Shown here: positions 1 through 7,799 of the stretch, one piece after another
How the letters are laid out: each line of letters starts with the position of its first letter
Numbering within the stretch: the stretch's first letter is position 1
Assembly: GCA_964581385.1 (NCBI GenBank)
Contig: CAZOOK010000070.1
Location: 1 to 13,790, forward strand
Length of the DNA: 13,790 bases
Reading direction: 5' to 3'
Source: CAZOOK01 sp964581385
GTDB taxonomy: Bacteria > Pseudomonadota > Gammaproteobacteria > Nevskiales > Nevskiaceae
The notes under the pieces: model-generated
The model's input: the letters and a program-made list of their open reading frames with translations, nothing else
Databases searched by the model: none
What the model was told of the DNA's origin: nothing
Made by a program: the position numbers and the translations under genes

Positions 1-27
1 TGCCACGGTGCCGCGAAGCGTGGGTGC

Positions 28-53
28 GGGCAGGGCCGCCCTGGCGCCCTTTT
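28..53 (+). terminator. possible rho-independent terminator of a gene upstream of the window
   Basis: A short GC-rich hairpin can be drawn: GGGCAGGG (28-35), loop ccg, then CCCTG (39-43), a three-base bulge gcg, and CCC (47-49), followed directly by TTTT (50-53). The bulge and the short T-run make it a weak candidate. It would end a plus-strand transcript entering from the left. No stop codon occurs in any plus-strand frame before position 28, so that gene would have to end outside the window. An alternative reading is that frame 1 stays open until TAG at 94-96 and is the tail of an upstream gene; I recognise nothing in that tail. Confidence 0.25.
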
Positions 54-98
54 GGCCAGCAACGCAGCGATCAAAGTTGGTGTTAACAGGCCCTAGCC

Positions 99-656
99 AT
101 GAGTACGCGCGCCGAGCTGCACGATCTGATCCGACGGACACTGCGGGAACTCGGCGCTGTCGAGGATGTAGTGGCGAATCGCATGCTGCCGGTGTTCGCG
201 GACGTGCGCCGGTTGACGGCCGTGGGTCTGGGTACAGATGGCCGCGACAAGTTCCTTGCGCCGGATGCCGGACGCGCCTGGCTGTCGATGCGCGACGCGG
301 CGGCGGTCGACGGCATCGAACTACTACTCGTCTCTGCGTTTCGCAGCTTTGACTTTCAGCTCGCTCTGATTCGCAGCAAGCTCGCCAAGGGTCGTACGAT
401 CGAGGAAATTCTCACTGTAAATGCGCCGCCGGGCTGCAGCGAACATCACACGGGGCTCGCAATTGATATCGGCAGCGCAGGCACGCCGCCGCTGGAAGAG
501 GATTTCGAGACCACTGCCGCGTTTGCTTGGCTATCGCGCCGCGCGGCCGAGTTTGGTTATCGCCTGTCGTATCCACGCGACAACCGCCATGGCTACCTCT
601 ATGAGCCTTGGCACTGGTGCTACCACGCACATCGCGCGCCGCGGGGAACAGGCTGA
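99..656 (+). CDS. M15 family zinc peptidase (VanY-type D-alanyl-D-alanine carboxypeptidase), no signal peptide
   Basis: This is a 185-residue protein of the peptidase M15 (VanY/DdpX) fold, a zinc enzyme that trims D-Ala or related residues from peptidoglycan stem peptides. The zinc and substrate motif SxHxxGxAxD is present as S114-H116-G119-A121-D123, and the second metal and catalytic segment is E169-P-W-H172. The FRSFDFQ segment at 81-87 matches the conserved YRSxxxQ stretch of the family. The start at 99 is forced: an in-frame TAA lies at 84-86 with no other start between. The protein begins with charged residues and has no signal peptide or membrane anchor, unlike typical VanY proteins. 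It therefore looks cytoplasmic and may act on recycled muropeptides, which is inference. The ribosome-binding site is weak (ACAGG, about 8 bases before ATG). It converges on the next gene. Confidence 0.85.
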   Translation: MSTRAELHDLIRRTLRELGAVEDVVANRMLPVFADVRRLTAVGLGTDGRDKFLAPDAGRAWLSMRDAAAVDGIELLLVSAFRSFDFQLALIRSKLAKGRTIEEILTVNAPPGCSEHHTGLAIDIGSAGTPPLEEDFETTAAFAWLSRRAAEFGYRLSYPRDNRHGYLYEPWHWCYHAHRAPRGTG

Positions 657-680
657 AGCCCGGCGAATGGCTGGGCTTCA
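654..680 (+). terminator. hairpin between convergent genes, terminator-like
   Basis: An 11-bp stem (TGAAGCCCGGC at 654-664 and GCTGGGCTTCA at 670-680, one G-U wobble) closes a 5-base loop. It begins on the stop codon of the M15 peptidase gene and lies 17 bp beyond the stop of the convergent minus-strand gene. Position and strength fit a transcription terminator working from one or both sides. No T-run follows on either strand, so it is not a textbook intrinsic terminator. Confidence 0.5.
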
Positions 681-696
681 CCGGAACTCCTGGGCC

Positions 697-1116
697 CTAG
701 TACTTCATCAGCATCTTCAGCGAGTCATCGATTGCAGCATCGCTGATATAACCGATGGCTCCGGGTACCGAACTGATCTTGCTTTTGACAGCGGTGTCGC
801 CCGAAGCTTCTACCGGTGCGTTCGCTTTGCCGGTAAAAATCAGCTTGGCCCAGTAAGTGTTCAGATCTGCGCCAGTCTTGCCGAGCACGCGGCTTTCAAA
901 AGCGGCGCGCGTTGCGCCATCGCTGTTATAGATGACGGTCAGTGGCTGACCGGCGACGATCGCTTCACGCCCGAGGAAAATCTTTCTGGCTTCCTCGGTG
1001 TTAACTGCGTCGATCGCCGAATTTCTGGCGACCACTATAGCGCCCGCCTGCGCGGAGATGGAGGTTGACAAGGAGACAATAAGACCGATTGCAGCGATAC
1101 AAACTTCCCTTTGCAT
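697..1116 (-). CDS. short secreted PstS-like (phosphate ABC transporter type) substrate-binding protein
   Basis: The product is 139 residues. An N-terminal hydrophobic stretch (about 7-21) ends in an A-Q-A site, predicting signal peptidase cleavage after residue 24 and a mature periplasmic protein of about 115 residues. The mature part carries hallmarks of the PstS-like binding-protein family: EEARKIFLGR (41-50), a polar stretch around 62-76, TYWAKLIFTGK (87-97) and VPGAIGYI (117-124). Full PstS proteins have about 320-350 residues and an N-terminal TGAGSSF-type phosphate loop; both are missing, so this is a stand-alone short homologue, not a functional PstS by itself. No permease or ATPase gene is adjacent. 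GGGAGA about 7 bases before ATG is a good ribosome-binding site. The ligand is unknown; phosphate or another oxyanion is a guess from the family. Confidence 0.75.
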   Translation of the reverse strand: MQREVCIAAIGLIVSLSTSISAQAGAIVVARNSAIDAVNTEEARKIFLGREAIVAGQPLTVIYNSDGATRAAFESRVLGKTGADLNTYWAKLIFTGKANAPVEASGDTAVKSKISSVPGAIGYISDAAIDDSLKMLMKY

Positions 1117-1320
1117 GACGGTTCTCCCGGATGTTCGGAATGGAACCCAACGGCTGCTGATATCAGATATGTACTGGACACATCCTCAATATCCGGACGG
1201 GATCATACGCCATGCGCCCGATTTTTGGGATACCTCAGTTATTTCGCTGCACCGTCTCCCGGTTCTTGAAGAAATATCCGGTCCCCGCACGAGCCCACGT
1301 TGATGACGTTTTTGCTGTCC
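1117..1320. other. intergenic region upstream of the PstS-like gene
   Basis: These 204 bp separate the tldD stop from the start of the PstS-like gene, so they must hold that gene's promoter unless tldD reads through. On the minus strand a TATGAT -10-like hexamer lies at 1207-1202 but has no good -35 at the right distance. The 9-mer AATATCCGG occurs twice in direct orientation (1188-1196 and 1273-1281), and TTCTTGAAGAA (1263-1273) is an 11-bp near-palindrome. I see no coding signal and cannot place a promoter firmly. Confidence 0.3.
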
Positions 1321-2763
1321 CTAGGCCTGCGTGCCGCCCACCGTCATTGCATCGATCTTCAGCGTCGGCTGACCGACGCCGACCGGAACGCTCTGGCCAT
1401 CCTTGCCGCAGACGCCGATTCCGCTGTCGAGCTTGAGGTCATTGCCAAGCATCGACACGCGCGATAGCGCGTCCGGTCCATTGCCGATCAGCGTCGCGCC
1501 CTTGATTGGCCGCGTCACCTTGCCGTTCTCGATCAGGTACGCCTCGGTTGCGGAGAACACGAAGTTGCCGTTGGTGATGTCCACCTGGCCGCCTCCGAAG
1601 TTGACGGCGTAAATGCCTTTCTCGACCGAAGCAATGATTTCATTCGGATCGCTTGCGCCGGCGAGCAGGTAAGTGTTGGTCATGCGCGGCATTGGCAGGT
1701 GCGAGAAGGATTCGCGGCGGCCGTTGCCCGTGGACTGAACGCCCATCAGGCGTGCATTCATCTTGTCCTGCAAATAGCCGCGCAATACGCCGTTTTCGAT
1801 CAACGTCGTGCATTGTGTCGGCGTGCCTTCATCGTCGCGTGTCAACGAGCCACGGCGATTCGGCAACGTGCCGTCATCGACGACCGTGCATAACGGACTC
1901 GCGACTTTTTCGCCGATGCGTCCTGAATACGCGGATGTGCCCTTACGGTTGAAATCGCCTTCGAGGCCGTGGCCGACCGCTTCGTGCAGCAGCACACCGG
2001 GCCAGCCGGGGCCAAGCACGACCGCCATGCTGCCGGCGGGGGCGGGCACCGATTCGAGCAGCACCAGCGCCTGCCGCACGGCTTCGCGCGCGTAGCGCTC
2101 CGGCGTGTCGGTGCCGAAAAAGTCGGCGTAGCTGCCGCGACCGCCGCCGCCGGTATTGGCCTGCTCGCGGCGACCATGGTGTTCGACAATGACATTTACG
2201 TTCATACGGACCAGCGGACGTACGTCCGCGGCGAGCGTGCCGTCGGCCGCCGCGATCAGCACCACCTCATACGAGCCGCCGAGCGTGACCATCACCTGCG
2301 TTACGCGCGAATCCGCAGCGCGCGCGGCGGCGTCGGCGCGGCGCAGCAGTTCGAGCTTGGTATCAGATGACCAGCCTTCAAGCGGATTCAGCGCCGGGTA
2401 GAGCGCCGTGACGCTCGCTTGCGGGCGCACCGAGAGCACGCCGCTCCGACCCTGCCGCACGATCGCAGTCGCGGCGCCGGCGGCGTCGGTCAAAGCCGGC
2501 ATCGCGATTTCGTCAGAGTAAGCGAAGCCTTGCTTCTCGCCGGCCATCGCGCGCACGCCGACGCCCTGCTCAGTGCTGTGGCTACCACTCTTGACGATGC
2601 CGTCCTCGAAAAACCAGCTTTCCGACACTGAACGCTCGAAGTAAAGATCGGCAGCATCGATCCCTGGTCGCATCAGGCTGCCAAGGATGTTTTCGATGCT
2701 GCGTTCATCGAGTGCAGCAGGGGCTAACAAGGATTTTTTGGCGAGCAACAGGGAGTCGGTCAT
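1321..2763 (-). CDS. tldD: metalloprotease TldD
   Basis: This 480-residue protein matches the full length of E. coli TldD (481 residues). With TldE/PmbA it forms the heterodimeric zinc protease that degrades unfolded peptides and matures peptides such as microcin B17 and pyrroloquinoline-type precursors in the cytoplasm. The metal motif is HEAVGH at 260-265 (H260, E261, H264), followed by the conserved GLEGDFNRKGTS stretch. The third metal ligand is C452 in GVCGKDGQ. Blocks such as VVDDGTLPNRRG (294-305), GNGRRESF (346-353) and GGGQVDI (390-396) are typical of TldD rather than TldE. The start fits the family N-terminus, but no clear ribosome-binding site precedes it. No tldE/pmbA lies in the window, so the partner must be elsewhere. 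In E. coli tldD follows yhdP directly; here nit and an oppositely oriented small gene intervene. Confidence 0.97.
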   Translation of the reverse strand: MTDSLLLAKKSLLAPAALDERSIENILGSLMRPGIDAADLYFERSVSESWFFEDGIVKSGSHSTEQGVGVRAMAGEKQGFAYSDEIAMPALTDAAGAATAIVRQGRSGVLSVRPQASVTALYPALNPLEGWSSDTKLELLRRADAAARAADSRVTQVMVTLGGSYEVVLIAAADGTLAADVRPLVRMNVNVIVEHHGRREQANTGGGGRGSYADFFGTDTPERYAREAVRQALVLLESVPAPAGSMAVVLGPGWPGVLLHEAVGHGLEGDFNRKGTSAYSGRIGEKVASPLCTVVDDGTLPNRRGSLTRDDEGTPTQCTTLIENGVLRGYLQDKMNARLMGVQSTGNGRRESFSHLPMPRMTNTYLLAGASDPNEIIASVEKGIYAVNFGGGQVDITNGNFVFSATEAYLIENGKVTRPIKGATLIGNGPDALSRVSMLGNDLKLDSGIGVCGKDGQSVPVGVGQPTLKIDAMTVGGTQA

Positions 2764-2816
2764 CGGTGTCTACGGCCGCAGGTCAAGGTGAGTAGCAGAC
2801 TGCGCGTATCGCGCTC

Positions 2817-2831
2817 GCCCGTCAAACGGGC
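2817..2831. promoter_or_regulatory. small inverted repeat in the tldD / DUF3309 divergent spacer
   Basis: GCCCGT (2817-2822), a 3-base centre, and ACGGGC (2826-2831) form a perfect 6-bp inverted repeat. It lies just downstream of the putative tldD -10 box, so it would be in the early tldD leader RNA or serve as an operator. No T-run follows on either strand. The role is inference; a repeat this short could be chance. Confidence 0.3.
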
Positions 2832-2843
2832 ACTTACTTACGA

Positions 2844-2870
2844 ATATTAGGTCGAATTCTGCAGTCACAA
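2844..2870 (-). promoter_or_regulatory. candidate sigma70-type promoter for tldD
   Basis: On the minus strand TTGTGA (2870-2865) and TAATAT (2849-2844) resemble -35 and -10 boxes, with a spacer of 15 bp, shorter than the preferred 17. Transcription would start near 2837 and give a leader of about 74 bases before the tldD start. The segment is the most AT-rich part of the divergent spacer. A separate promoter for tldD makes sense because the DUF3309 gene on the other strand separates it from the nit-yhdP operon. Confidence 0.35.
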
Positions 2871-2886
2871 GGACGGAGACTGCTTC

Positions 2887-3066
2887 ATGAGCACGCAAAC
2901 GATCGTGGTTATAGTGGTGCTTGCCGTATTGTTTGGCGGTGTGGGGCCGTGGTGGCCATATTCGACAGGCTGGGGATATGGGCCCGGTGGCTTACTGGGG
3001 CTGCTGCTGATCGTAGTGGTGCTTTATTCGCTGCTGGGCGGCCGACGTGGAGGACCGCCCCTATAG
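2887..3066 (+). CDS. DUF3309 family small membrane protein
   Basis: This 59-residue ORF encodes a very hydrophobic protein with two predicted membrane segments, about residues 5-18 (TIVVIVVLAVLFGG) and 36-50 (LLGLLLIVVVLYSLL). They are joined by a Trp/Gly/Pro-rich loop (GPWWPYSTGWGYGPGG, 20-35). The short two-helix layout with a P-x-x-x-x-GWGYGPGG loop is what I recall of the DUF3309 family, small proteins of unknown function common in Proteobacteria. A strong ribosome-binding site, AAGGACGGAG (2869-2878), precedes the ATG. The gene is on the strand opposite to its neighbours. Its TAG (3064-3066) directly abuts the stop codon of the convergent amidase gene, leaving no intergenic base. Confidence 0.85.
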   Translation: MSTQTIVVIVVLAVLFGGVGPWWPYSTGWGYGPGGLLGLLLIVVVLYSLLGGRRGGPPL

Positions 3067-3888
3067 TCAAAGCAGCCGGTGCGTCAGGGCCGGAAATTGC
3101 CGGCGCACTTCGGCGAGCCGCCCCATGTCCAGCGGTGCGATAGCAACACCATCACCGTCACCGAGCGCGGCAAGCTTGTCGCCCCAGGGATCGATGATCA
3201 TGCTGTGCCCCCACGTGCGGCGGCCGCTGACGTGCGAGCCGTGCTGGCCCGGGGCGATGACAAAGCACTGATTCTCGATGGCGCGTGCGCGCAATAGCGT
3301 TTCCCAGTGCGCCTGTCCCGTGCGGTAGGTGAACGCCGCTGGTACCGATAGCACTTCGGCGCCGGCGGCGGTGAGGGCTCGAAAGAGTTCCGGGAAACGC
3401 AGGTCGTAGCACACCGAGAGGCCGAGCCGACCAACCGGCGTCGGCACCACTTCGGTCTGGCGCGGATCGCCCTGCTTGATGGTCGCCGATTCGAGATAGC
3501 GTTCGCCGCCAGGAACGACGACATCGAACAGGTGAATCTTGTCGTAGCGGGCTACGCAGCGTCCCTCGGTGTTGTAGACGAGTGAGGCGGGCCAGACGTG
3601 GCTGGAGTCGCCCTCGACGGCCAGCGGCACGGTGCCGGCAACGATCCACAGTTTCAGATCGACTGCTGTGGATGCCAGAAAATCCTGGATCGCACCGGCG
3701 CCGTCCGGCTCCGCGAGCGCAAACTTATCGCTGTCGCGTGCGCCCATGAAGGCGAAATTTTCAGGCAGCACCGCCAGCGCCGCGCCGGCCGCTGCAGCCT
3801 CGCGTAGCAAGCGGCGCGCAGTGGTGAGATTGGCGCCCAACTGATTGGTCGAGCTCATTTGGATCGCGGCGGCGATGGGAGCGGTCAT
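3067..3888 (-). CDS. Nit-type carbon-nitrogen hydrolase (probable deaminated glutathione amidase)
   Basis: The 273-residue protein is a nitrilase-superfamily amidase with the complete Glu-Lys-Cys triad: E43 in LPENFAF, K117 in YDKIHLFD and C160 in VCYDLRFPEL. The sequence KIHLFDVVVPGGERYLES (117-134) is characteristic of the Nit1/NIT2-like branch, whose members hydrolyse the side product deaminated glutathione (metabolite repair) or related omega-amides in the cytoplasm. I favour the Nit1 role, but substrate cannot be settled from sequence. The length is normal for the family. Its ATG overlaps the yhdP stop by 4 bp (ATGA), which implies translational coupling and makes it the last gene of the long minus-strand operon. 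Its stop abuts that of the DUF3309 gene, so no terminator fits between them. Confidence 0.92.
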   Translation of the reverse strand: MTAPIAAAIQMSSTNQLGANLTTARRLLREAAAAGAALAVLPENFAFMGARDSDKFALAEPDGAGAIQDFLASTAVDLKLWIVAGTVPLAVEGDSSHVWPASLVYNTEGRCVARYDKIHLFDVVVPGGERYLESATIKQGDPRQTEVVPTPVGRLGLSVCYDLRFPELFRALTAAGAEVLSVPAAFTYRTGQAHWETLLRARAIENQCFVIAPGQHGSHVSGRRTWGHSMIIDPWGDKLAALGDGDGVAIAPLDMGRLAEVRRQFPALTHRLL

Positions 3889-6800
3889 GGCGTGTTTCCC
3901 TCATGCTTCGCCGGTAGGCCGGCGCTTGGCGGGCGCGGTGCAACTTCCGCCTCCCCGCCACGTTTGAATTCCGGATTGTCCCAGCTTCCGGACACGTGAT
4001 AGCTGAATTGCGCGAGGCGGTCCAGCGGTTTGCTGAACAATTGCTGGGCCACCAGCGCGATCACGGCGCCGGCCGGTCCGCCGAGCAGTCCGGCGCCGAG
4101 CGCGACGCCCGACGAAACGCCCGGGTAGACCGTGATGCGCTCGTCGTAGTCATGAGCCGAAAGCCCGATGCGACCGCGCATGGACATGCGCAGCGACGGC
4201 GCATGAATCTCCAGATCGTCGGTCGTTGCATTACCGCCGCCGAGCGCGAAGTTGCCTTGCAGCTTATCGAAACCAAGCCCCTTCGACGTTACGTCGCTGA
4301 AATTCAGCGTGAGCCTGCGCGGCAACGCATAGATGTTCATGAGTCCAAGCACGCGTCCGGCGCCGGGGCTGACGGCATTGAGCGTGCCGTTTGCCACGTC
4401 CATTTTGACGTGGCCCTCGGCGGTCTTGAACTGCAGACCGGGAGGACTGTCCGGCCATGCCAGATGGCCGGAGAATTGGGCCTCTTTACCAGACAGGCTC
4501 TGCGCATAGCCGAACGCCTTGAGTACCGCAGCCAGATCGGGCGTCGCGAGCTTGAAATCGAACGCCGCTGTCGAACTGCCGCGTGCGCGCCGCCAAGGGC
4601 CCTGCACGTCGACGTCAAGCAGTCCTCCAGTAAGGCGGAAAGCATCGAAATTCTGGCCGTCGGTGACGCGCGATGTTTTCAGTACCAGGCGCCCTAGTTC
4701 GGCGTCGGCGACGCGCAGGTGATCGCACTGGATGTCGAGCAGCGGTGCCTTCGCAGGGTCCGTGATGTTGCGCGTATCCTGATTTTCATCCTCGTCACTT
4801 TCTTGCGCGGGAGTGATTTGCGTCGGCGCGGACGGTGCTGCGGCAGGCTTCGGCGGCGCTGGTTTCGGCAGCAATTGCAAATGATCGAGCCGCGCCTGCA
4901 CCACGCTGCCGTTCGCGGCAGCCCACTGGAATACGCCGCGGACACCGTCGCCGTCAGCGTCAATTTGCCAGCCGGAGGGCACTGGTTTGGCGGTCAGATG
5001 CGTTGCCGGCAGCGTGAAATCACCGAGATCGATCGTGGCTGGTGTCAAATCCACGGTCTTCAGCGCAGGAGCGTCGCCGCTCCCGGACGCGAGTCCGCCG
5101 AGCAATTCCAGCCATTTGAAGACGTGGAAGACGTTGGGAGAGCCATCGATTGCGATGCCGTCCGCGTCGGCGCGCGGCACCAAGCCCGGACCGAGACGTG
5201 CCTCGATGCCGCGCGTCGCGAGATGGGTCCCTTTTTTTGCGAAGCGCAGCGCTACACGCAAATCCTCGCGCGTCGACACCAGTACGCGCAGCGGCGAGGA
5301 TGCGTCGCTACCGATATGCACGGTGAGTGGTAGCGTCTCGTCGGCGCTTTTTTGCAGCGGCGGCGGCAAGCGGCTGGTAACGCCGCGCAGATCGGTGGCC
5401 AGCATCAAGTGGCCACTGTCGCCGCCGGATAACGGCAGGCGCGCCTGCCAGTGTGCGATTCCCGTCAGCTGCTCGCGTAGCCACGCCGGTGTGTAAGCGG
5501 CGAATGCGCCGTTGGCAGGTTCCACGGGTGCGTCGAACTTGAGCACGAGCGTGCCTTCCGGGCTCTCGGCATCGAGCATGATGCGTCCGTTCAGCGCGAG
5601 GTCGTGGAAGTGCCCGCTCAGCGCATCAGCGCTGAGGCCATCGGCGCCGAACGCTACCTCGCCGTTGATATCGCGCACCGGTTCGTCGAGCTGTGCCACA
5701 TCGAGGCTACCATTGGCAAAGCCGATGCTCCCGTTCGCATGCACTTCTTGCTCGTCGCCATGCAGCGGCATTTGCAGATGCAACGCAAGCTTTACTGGGC
5801 CATGCGCCTCGGTCGATCCGAGCAAGCCTGCGAGGCGCCGCTGCAGCGGGCTTTCGCGAAGCACGCGGTAGTAATCTCTGGCTTCGCCCTGTGTGCCGAT
5901 ATCGATCATCAGCTCAGGGGTGCGCAGATCGGTGATCTCGGCGGTTACGTGCTCGGCAGCGACGCCGTAGAGGTCGCCGCTGTCGCTGGTCACCGTCAGG
6001 CCGTGACCGGTCATGGCCAGATGCGCTGCGACGTGCTGCACGGCCGGCCATGCGGGTGAAAATGCCAGCGTGACATCGGCGAGATCGATATCGAGTTGCC
6101 AGCGGCCCTCCGGCCGCTCGACGAATGGATAGTCGGCCAGAGCTCCGCGTAATTCGAGATGCCCGTGCGGCGCGTGGCCATGCTGGATCGCACGATTCAG
6201 CCATTCGCGCGTATGCGGCCCCCAATCTTTCGGTATGAGCGGTTTCAACGCGGTGACATCGTCGCTGCTGAAATCGGCCTGCAGATCGATGCGTGGCGAT
6301 TCGGCGGCGTCAGCCGGCAGTCGCAGGTCCAGTTGTGCCAGCATCTGCGTGCCGGCGTTGCGCAACTGCAGATCCGGAGCGCCGATGTGCCAGCCGTCGC
6401 CATCGCGATGCCAGTTTATCTGCCCACGCAGCGACTCCAGCGCGATGGGTCCGTCATGGGTGCTCGGAAGATCGAGCGTCACTGGCGCACCGGTCAACTT
6501 GATATGTCCGCTGTTGCGATCCATGTAGAGGTCGCCGCTTACGCCGGCGATGCTCGCTGCATCCTGCACCGGTGCCAGTCCCAGCCGCTCGACGTGCGCG
6601 GTCGTGGTGAATAGCGGTGCGGGTTCGCCGCGATCATCGGGGTCGGCAGGCATCAATATGAATTGCAGGCTGCTGATATCACCGCGTGCGCGCGCAAGTT
6701 GCGAAGGTCCCTTCGGCCATAAGGCCAACCACGGCGCGATGTCGTCGAGGCGCAGAAAGTTGCCGCTGAATTCGACCGCATAATCATCGGCGTTTCGCGC

Positions 6801-7799
6801 GAAGCGCAACTTGGCACTCGCATAAGGCCATGGACCTGTCGCGCCGGTGAGTTGGATCGGATCGAGATCGATCCACCAGCCATCGCGATCCGGCTGCGCA
6901 CGCGCGGACACCCAGAATTTTTCGGCCCGGGCGACGATTTCGCCATTACGCACGGCGCGTATGGACTGCGCGGATGCGGTTGCCCGCAGTATCTGCGGCT
7001 GGCCGACCGCCCAGCGCCCGCTCAGATCAAGTTCCGCGCCTCTGAAATCGAGCTTCAGGTCGTCCGGCAGATAGCGCTGCAGCCACGGCCATCCGGCGAC
7101 GTCCTGGATCTGCGCGCTCCAATCGACGGTCCACGAATCAGGCCGTCGGAGGGCGCCGTCCACATCGGCAGTGAATGTCAGCGCATGCGCGATGGAGGCC
7201 GGCGGCTGCAATTGCGCCAGGATGCGGGTGCCCGTGCGGTTGTGTTCGAATGAAACGGCGACGTCGAAAGCCAGCGGCCGACCACCGAGACGATCATCGG
7301 TCAGCTTCACGCGACAACGTCCAAGCTGGATGTGCTCGAAGCGTTCGAGGTCGCCAAGCAGCACCGGCAGATCGAGGCTCCCGCCTTCCGTTGTCATACC
7401 TTCCATAGATACCTTGCCGTCGTGGTCGATATGGATACCGAGCTGCAGGCCGGCGATGGCAACGTGGTCGGGGATGCGCTCACCTCTCAACAGCCGCAAC
7501 GGTGAAATGCCAATGCGCATGCGATCGACACGCATCATCGGTTCGCCGGCCGGAGCGGAGAGCAGTTCGACGCGATTGATTTCCAGGACCGGTTCGAAAA
7601 TGCGCCACAGCAATCGGATCGATCCAATCCGCACCGGGTGGGCGAGCGTCTGCGAAACCCACGCCTCGATTTGCACGCGGTAGGCGGGAACCTCGCGCAC
7701 GGCGACGCGGAACAACGAACTGAGCACGGCGGCAAGGACGATTAGGAAGGCGGCGACGGTGATGAGCGTCGTCCATAACCGCCGGCGGAATGACTTCAC
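3885..7799 (-). CDS. yhdP: YhdP family AsmA-like phospholipid transport protein (DUF3971)
   Basis: The 1304-residue product matches YhdP (about 1266 residues in E. coli), one of the TamB/YhdP/YdbH bridge proteins that carry phospholipids from inner to outer membrane. A basic start followed by one membrane helix (about 9-30) anchors it in the inner membrane, with a long beta-rich periplasmic body. The C-terminus shows the family end: DYDERITVYP (about 1217-1226), a Gly/Ala-rich hydrophobic stretch (about 1232-1255) and VSGSWDNPEF (about 1269-1278). A Pro/Ala-rich then acidic linker at about 975-1010 interrupts the repeats. The start is GTG, preceded by GAGGAG; an in-frame stop about 39 bases upstream leaves no other start. 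It overlaps the preceding 26-codon ORF by GTGA and the next gene by ATGA. Confidence 0.95.
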   Translation of the reverse strand: MKSFRRRLWTTLITVAAFLIVLAAVLSSLFRVAVREVPAYRVQIEAWVSQTLAHPVRIGSIRLLWRIFEPVLEINRVELLSAPAGEPMMRVDRMRIGISPLRLLRGERIPDHVAIAGLQLGIHIDHDGKVSMEGMTTEGGSLDLPVLLGDLERFEHIQLGRCRVKLTDDRLGGRPLAFDVAVSFEHNRTGTRILAQLQPPASIAHALTFTADVDGALRRPDSWTVDWSAQIQDVAGWPWLQRYLPDDLKLDFRGAELDLSGRWAVGQPQILRATASAQSIRAVRNGEIVARAEKFWVSARAQPDRDGWWIDLDPIQLTGATGPWPYASAKLRFARNADDYAVEFSGNFLRLDDIAPWLALWPKGPSQLARARGDISSLQFILMPADPDDRGEPAPLFTTTAHVERLGLAPVQDAASIAGVSGDLYMDRNSGHIKLTGAPVTLDLPSTHDGPIALESLRGQINWHRDGDGWHIGAPDLQLRNAGTQMLAQLDLRLPADAAESPRIDLQADFSSDDVTALKPLIPKDWGPHTREWLNRAIQHGHAPHGHLELRGALADYPFVERPEGRWQLDIDLADVTLAFSPAWPAVQHVAAHLAMTGHGLTVTSDSGDLYGVAAEHVTAEITDLRTPELMIDIGTQGEARDYYRVLRESPLQRRLAGLLGSTEAHGPVKLALHLQMPLHGDEQEVHANGSIGFANGSLDVAQLDEPVRDINGEVAFGADGLSADALSGHFHDLALNGRIMLDAESPEGTLVLKFDAPVEPANGAFAAYTPAWLREQLTGIAHWQARLPLSGGDSGHLMLATDLRGVTSRLPPPLQKSADETLPLTVHIGSDASSPLRVLVSTREDLRVALRFAKKGTHLATRGIEARLGPGLVPRADADGIAIDGSPNVFHVFKWLELLGGLASGSGDAPALKTVDLTPATIDLGDFTLPATHLTAKPVPSGWQIDADGDGVRGVFQWAAANGSVVQARLDHLQLLPKPAPPKPAAAPSAPTQITPAQESDEDENQDTRNITDPAKAPLLDIQCDHLRVADAELGRLVLKTSRVTDGQNFDAFRLTGGLLDVDVQGPWRRARGSSTAAFDFKLATPDLAAVLKAFGYAQSLSGKEAQFSGHLAWPDSPPGLQFKTAEGHVKMDVANGTLNAVSPGAGRVLGLMNIYALPRRLTLNFSDVTSKGLGFDKLQGNFALGGGNATTDDLEIHAPSLRMSMRGRIGLSAHDYDERITVYPGVSSGVALGAGLLGGPAGAVIALVAQQLFSKPLDRLAQFSYHVSGSWDNPEFKRGGEAEVAPRPPSAGLPAKHEGNTP

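Noticed and set aside
8..352. 114-codon plus-strand frame at the left edge
   Set aside because: It overlaps the M15 peptidase in another frame and is Arg/Gly/Ala-rich, typical of a GC-rich shadow.
421..1068. 215-codon plus-strand frame spanning the M15 gene end and the PstS-like gene
   Set aside because: It crosses the hairpin between two convergent genes that are supported by motifs, and shows no family features.
3996..4697. 233-codon plus-strand frame opposite yhdP
   Set aside because: Antisense shadow of a GC-rich, well-identified gene; Arg/Ala/Glu-rich composition and no family features.
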